Source: an uncultured Lachnospiraceae bacterium (GTDB taxonomy: Bacteria; Bacillota; Clostridia; Lachnospirales; Lachnospiraceae). From it: a stretch of 10,899 bases of DNA. A program made the translations under genes and the position numbers. Below are positions 7,120-10,899 of the stretch, one piece after another. Every line of letters begins with the position of its first letter. The stretch's first letter is position 1. The notes under the pieces were generated by a model. The model was not told where the DNA came from. It saw only the letters and a program-made list of their open reading frames with translations, and searched no databases. The DNA lies in assembly GCA_934408585.1 (NCBI GenBank), contig CAKRVA010000030.1:1-10899 (forward strand). The letters run 5' to 3'.

Positions 7120-8067
7120 TTGTCATTAAAGGATAAGGGCTTCTCCTATGCTGCCATAGACAAGGCATTGCAGTTGTCTGGAGTAGATAGCCAGATTGCT
7201 TCTGCTCAAAAGGCTCAATATCAGAATACATTCCTCAATGCCATGAAACAGGGCGATTGGGGTAGCGCTGGCATGGCACTTGCTAACCTAGCAGGGATAG
7301 ACAAGGCAGGTGCTTCAATGCTTGGAGCTTACTATCCGTCCTATAAGGATAACTGGGTAGAGGGCAATAAGCGTCAGGACGCTAAAACTAACTTCGGCTA
7401 TCAGCAAAGATTAAGTAATCAGAAATTCCAGCAGAATTTACAAAGTGCCATGCTGAATTACTACATGAAACCTGCTATGGAAAGGGAACAGGCAGAGTAC
7501 CGCATTGGAATGTTAGTGAAAGCTGGCATGAACCAACAAGAAGCCATTATAAATGTGCTAGGTGGTGGTAGGAGAAACACTACAAGTAATGGCAGTGGCA
7601 ATAGCGGTAGTGGCTCCACAGCAGTAAATAAGGCTGATGTTAAATGGGGACAGAAAGTAAATAGCTGGTATAATGACGCTACTGAAATGCTGACAGCTCC
7701 AGAGGGGGCTTCTCCAGAACAGATTCAGCAAGCAGCACAAAATGCAGAGGGCACTATTGCCAATATGGAAACACAGATAAATGAAGCTATTGATAAGGGC
7801 GAACTTACGGACAATGAGGATAAGACCACGGCTCGAAACATGATTGCAGATTTGCGATATAGACAGGCTAAAGCCCTTGGCGATGAAGATACCGCTGCAA
7901 ATTGGTTTGACCAAATGACAGCGGACTATAGGGAGAAAATGTTCCCTGACCAAAGAAAGTGGACAGAGGCAGACCAACAAGCAGCAGACCAGCAGGCAGC
8001 AGAACAGGAGCAAAGGGATAAATCTTCTCTTTATGCTGGATATGCCACTCATGGCTCATGGTATTAA
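7120..8067 (+). CDS. Ala/Gln-rich putative ejection protein, possibly the second half of a frameshifted gene
   Basis: From a TTG at 7120 the product is 315 residues. The frame is open from 7048, and the upstream part (NPLDPNYKAKLIL) reads like protein. The TTG has only a weak AAGG at 7105-7108, and no ATG occurs until about residue 42. The start given is thus provisional, and a -1 fusion with the preceding gene (about 619 residues in total) is a serious alternative. The sequence has a helix-rich first half (KGFSYAAIDKALQLSG, QQRLSNQKFQQNLQSAMLN), a Gly/Ser/Asn linker (about residues 148-168), and a second helical part with RYRQAKALGDEDTAANWF (246-263). That motif resembles the motif in the preceding gene. 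A short ADQQA repeat precedes the C-terminus. No catalytic motif is seen. It ends 15 bases before the giant ejection protein. Confidence 0.6.
   Translation: MSLKDKGFSYAAIDKALQLSGVDSQIASAQKAQYQNTFLNAMKQGDWGSAGMALANLAGIDKAGASMLGAYYPSYKDNWVEGNKRQDAKTNFGYQQRLSNQKFQQNLQSAMLNYYMKPAMEREQAEYRIGMLVKAGMNQQEAIINVLGGGRRNTTSNGSGNSGSGSTAVNKADVKWGQKVNSWYNDATEMLTAPEGASPEQIQQAAQNAEGTIANMETQINEAIDKGELTDNEDKTTARNMIADLRYRQAKALGDEDTAANWFDQMTADYREKMFPDQRKWTEADQQAADQQAAEQEQRDKSSLYAGYATHGSWY
7969..8013 (+). repeat. Three 15-base tandem repeats (ADQQA units)
   Basis: Three in-frame 15-base units follow each other: GCAGACCAACAAGCA, GCAGACCAGCAGGCA and the diverged GCAGAACAGGAGCAA. They encode ADQQA, ADQQA and AEQEQ in the C-terminal helix of the ejection protein. 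Slipped-strand copying could change the copy number among relatives. Confidence 0.75.
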
Positions 8068-8082
8068 ACTAGGAGGTATAAC

Positions 8083-10899
8083 ATGTCAAAAGGATTTCAG
8101 GATGCAGTATGGAATGGCCTAGACACAAGGCGATACAATTTAGAAAATATGCCAGAATATACTCCACCAGAGGATGTTGGCTATATAAAATCCATAGGGC
8201 AGAATGTATTGTCTGGCATTGAAAGCACTCTTGGTGGCGCTGGTATGTTCGTTGGTGCTAATATGGTAAGCGGTTCCCCTGATTACTCTAAAGGCGGTAT
8301 GATGGGAAAGACTAGCAATGTTGGGCGAGATTTCGGCGCAGGGCTGATGAATGAATCTCAGTACCTACTCAATGACGCTAGTGAAAGACAAGCAAACTAT
8401 GGTGCCTCTGCTATGAATTGGGGAGGCCTTGGTGACGCTATAACAAATCCTGATTATTGGTTAAGCCCTAGAGGACTAACAGCTGATGTGGCGCAGGGAA
8501 TTGGCTCTTCCCTGCCTACCCTCGTTGTAGGTGGCATAGGTGGTAAAGTTGCTTCTCCGTTGATTTCCGCTATAGCCTCCGGTATTGGTAGACAAGCATT
8601 GAAAGAGGGCGCCGCCAGTGCTGCTGGAAAAGCGTTATCCTACATGGGTGGTTTCGGTGTAGGCAGTGGTGCAAGTGAGGCAATATCTGATGCAGGCTCA
8701 AACTACAACGATATTCTGCAAAACCTCCAGGGCAAAGTTAATCCAGACGGAACACCTATGTACGATGAACAGGGTGCAATGACAGAAGCTACACGCAGAA
8801 TGAATGACCTTGGCCTGAGCGAAATGCCTTACTTAATGGCAAGTAATGCATTGACAGGTGGTATGGTTGCTGGCAAAATGTCAAAGCTGTTAGGGCAGGA
8901 TAGTAAGTCTATTGGCCGCAGAGCGTTAGCTAATGCCTTTGGCGCTGGTGCTGACATGACAGGTGAGGGCTTCACCGAGGTAGTACAGACAACACTTGCT
9001 AATGACGCTATGGATAAGCCTAGCGGTAATATGTGGAATCCTAGAGAATGGGACGAAGCACAATCAGATAGCTTTAGAGGTGGCTTTATGGGAGCACTGC
9101 TCCCTGCCGCTGGTGGCGGTGCTTACAATACTGTTTTTGGGGACATAGATACATCAGATGGTGTAGAACAGATTGCTCCGCAGGTTAACAACAACCTCTT
9201 TGGTGCTGGTACAGCTGAAATTTCCACACAGGGAGCTGATATTGACGAACAGGTAGCACACTTGAAAGACGGGTATCAGTCTGTTATTCCGCAGGTTGCA
9301 GGTGTACTGGTCAATGACTTTGGCATTGAGGGTGCTCAAATCTCTAGCGGTTTTAGAACCCGTGAGCACAACAAGGAAGTAGGCGGTGCAGAGAACTCCT
9401 ACCATGTTGGCGACGGCGAGCATGGCGATGCCTTGGACATTGTTCTGCCTGATGGCACTTCTGCTGAAACAGCAGAGGCAATCAAACAGCGATTTAAGGA
9501 CAGTGGTGTATTTGACGAGGTATTGTTCCATGACGCTGGCAGTGGCTACCACCTGCATTTAGGCGGACTGAAAACAGATAACATCGGCAACAGCTATGGC
9601 TCTTACTCCGGTAATGCTGATGTGGATTCTGCTATCAATGAAATGGCTGAGAAGTACAATCTTGACCCTGCACTTGTAGCAGCAATAGCAGAGCAGGAAA
9701 GCGGATTCAATCAGTCTGCACAGTCAGAGGCAGGCGCACTGGGCATTATGCAGTTAATGCCTCGCACTGCCGAGGGGCTAGGAGTGGACCCTAGCGACCT
9801 CCGAGGCAACTTAGAGGGTGGAGCAAAGTATCTCCGCCAAATGCTGGATAAGTACGATGGTGATGTAGAAAAGGCCCTTGCTGCTTACAATGCTGGCCCT
9901 GGTAGTCTTGATAGCGTAAATGGTGATATTTCCCAGTTGTCAGGTGAAACACAGAAGTATGTTCCCTCTGTCATGGAGCGGTATAATAAGTTCAAAAACA
10001 AATCAGGCGGTGGCATTAGCAGTAGTGGCAATATCCTTGATTGGGATTCTACCAATGAGGACTTTTCCAAGCTAGACTTCTTCCCTAAAGACGGGGAGCA
10101 ATCACAGGGGACAGCTAATGAGTTCCTTGAAAACCTTGCCAAGCTGGAGGAAAGTGACGACAAGGCCACCAAGGAAAAGGGCAGACAGGCTCAGGATATT
10201 CTACAGCAATATGGTGATGATACCGAAAAGCTGACAGAAAAGGCTAAGGAATTAGGCTATCAGCAGACAGTGAACCCAGCAGAGGTACATGGCCGTATTC
10301 CTATGAGGCGTATTGTGTCTACAGCTCTGAACAATGGACAGGTAACATTTGCCACCAAAAAGGCTGCTGATATTTTCGCTTCTTCTCCTATCGGCCAGAC
10401 TATGGAACGGCAGGGGAAAACATTCAAGGTTACTGACAATTTCAAGATGAATGAGCAGGTCAACGCTATCAGCCAGCAGGTTTATTCCAGCAATACAGCA
10501 AGGAATAAAACTGTCAAAAATGGTGTTATGGCGGATGCTGCGGCTGCAAATAGAGAGCTAAATGGGCAGGCAAGGCCTCCTATTCAGCAAAACGATTCTG
10601 TGCTGACTGATGAAGATAGAGGTAGGTTGAGTAGTGTTATGCCTAACCTGCCACCACAGGCACAACAGCAAATACAGGAAGCTCTTGCTGAGAACGACAT
10701 AAAGTCTGTACGCCTGTTGCTTGATGAAGCGACTAAGAGCACACCTCTAAACGCAGAAACAGATATTGAAAAAGCAAAAGCTATAACGAGAGCCTTACTG
10801 CAAAATCCAGAAGCAACAACCAGCTGGGATGGCAACGGGGCTGTTAGAACTGCTGCTATAGAGGGATTTATCAACAGCAATAATTTAGATGGGCTGAAT
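8083..10899 (+). CDS. Very large putative ejection protein with M15-like peptidase and SLT transglycosylase domains (3' end outside)
   Basis: The frame is open from the ATG at 8083 to the window end: 939 codons, no stop, so the C-terminus lies outside. The start has AGGAGGT at 8071-8077 with 5-base spacing. Residues 139-205 and about 250-345 are Gly/Ala-rich and hydrophobic (SLPTLVVGGIGGKVASPLIS), as in ejection proteins that line a channel. Residues about 385-496 look like an M15 zinc peptidase (D-Ala-D-Ala carboxypeptidase type): SGFR at 422-425, H441, D452 in GDALDI, and HLH at 490-492. Residues about 512-632 are an SLT/GH23 lytic transglycosylase: catalytic E539 in QESGFN, GALGIMQLMP (551-560), AYNAGPG (601-607), and the closing QKYVP. 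The rest is helical and Gln-rich. It would ride in the capsid, enter the wall with the DNA and cut peptidoglycan. The SLT call is strong, the M15 call moderate. Confidence 0.9.
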   Translation, partial: MSKGFQDAVWNGLDTRRYNLENMPEYTPPEDVGYIKSIGQNVLSGIESTLGGAGMFVGANMVSGSPDYSKGGMMGKTSNVGRDFGAGLMNESQYLLNDASERQANYGASAMNWGGLGDAITNPDYWLSPRGLTADVAQGIGSSLPTLVVGGIGGKVASPLISAIASGIGRQALKEGAASAAGKALSYMGGFGVGSGASEAISDAGSNYNDILQNLQGKVNPDGTPMYDEQGAMTEATRRMNDLGLSEMPYLMASNALTGGMVAGKMSKLLGQDSKSIGRRALANAFGAGADMTGEGFTEVVQTTLANDAMDKPSGNMWNPREWDEAQSDSFRGGFMGALLPAAGGGAYNTVFGDIDTSDGVEQIAPQVNNNLFGAGTAEISTQGADIDEQVAHLKDGYQSVIPQVAGVLVNDFGIEGAQISSGFRTREHNKEVGGAENSYHVGDGEHGDALDIVLPDGTSAETAEAIKQRFKDSGVFDEVLFHDAGSGYHLHLGGLKTDNIGNSYGSYSGNADVDSAINEMAEKYNLDPALVAAIAEQESGFNQSAQSEAGALGIMQLMPRTAEGLGVDPSDLRGNLEGGAKYLRQMLDKYDGDVEKALAAYNAGPGSLDSVNGDISQLSGETQKYVPSVMERYNKFKNKSGGGISSSGNILDWDSTNEDFSKLDFFPKDGEQSQGTANEFLENLAKLEESDDKATKEKGRQAQDILQQYGDDTEKLTEKAKELGYQQTVNPAEVHGRIPMRRIVSTALNNGQVTFATKKAADIFASSPIGQTMERQGKTFKVTDNFKMNEQVNAISQQVYSSNTARNKTVKNGVMADAAAANRELNGQARPPIQQNDSVLTDEDRGRLSSVMPNLPPQAQQQIQEALAENDIKSVRLLLDEATKSTPLNAETDIEKAKAITRALLQNPEATTSWDGNGAVRTAAIEGFINSNNLDGLN

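Noticed and set aside
7558..8052. 164-codon open frame on the minus strand
   Set aside because: It is a shadow of the Ala/Gln-rich + strand gene. It is Cys/Leu/Ile-rich, as expected when such a gene is read in reverse, and has no supporting context.
9154..9558. Minus-strand open frame opposite the M15-like domain
   Set aside because: The + strand shows clear protein motifs here. The reverse frame shows none.

Overview
The window looks like part of the late structural module of a tailed bacteriophage, most likely a short-tailed (podovirus-like) one. Ten genes lie on the + strand, packed tightly, with overlaps or gaps of a few bases and mostly purine-rich Shine-Dalgarno sequences (GGAGG, AGGAGGT, GGAGGTG). 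There is no integrase, transposase, tRNA, rRNA or CRISPR array. Moderate to low GC by eye, strong AGGAGG-type ribosome sites and an FDLQLF-GGGGG protein N-terminus suggest a host in the Bacillota (Firmicutes, possibly Negativicutes or Clostridia). The host is an inference, and I cannot name the phage or give a reliable family.

Layout. A rho-independent terminator at 33-66 closes the unit upstream, plausibly the capsid gene, which lies outside the window. A small unrecognised protein follows (83-397). Next are two proteins that resemble each other and the head-tail adaptor proteins of podoviruses (394-984 and 988-1476), then a 551-residue protein with the features of a tail nozzle or tail tubular protein (1477-3132). 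After these comes a 647-residue fibre-like protein with four Ig-like repeats, a coiled coil and a tip domain (3146-5089). A small protein weakly resembling a GNAT acyltransferase (5100-5513) separates the fibre from the last block.

The last block encodes candidate DNA-ejection (internal virion) proteins: a Gly/Ser- and Ala/Gln-rich protein (5506-6192), two Ala/Gln-rich proteins that may be one product joined by a -1 frameshift (6209-7084 and 7120-8067), and a very large protein that runs off the window (8083-10899). The large protein carries an M15-type metallopeptidase-like domain followed by a complete soluble lytic transglycosylase (SLT, GH23) domain.

How they would work together: the adaptors attach the tail to the portal, the nozzle closes the tail, and the fibre binds the host. 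On binding, the ejection proteins leave the capsid through the tail. The large protein would cut peptidoglycan (glycan strand by SLT, peptide by M15) so the DNA can cross the wall. The points most worth a second look are the frameshift-like junction at 7048-7122 and the double-enzyme ejection protein. No base range over 300 bp lacks a gene. Bases 1-32 hold only the undefined end of the upstream unit. I see no wholly new defence or mobile system here.
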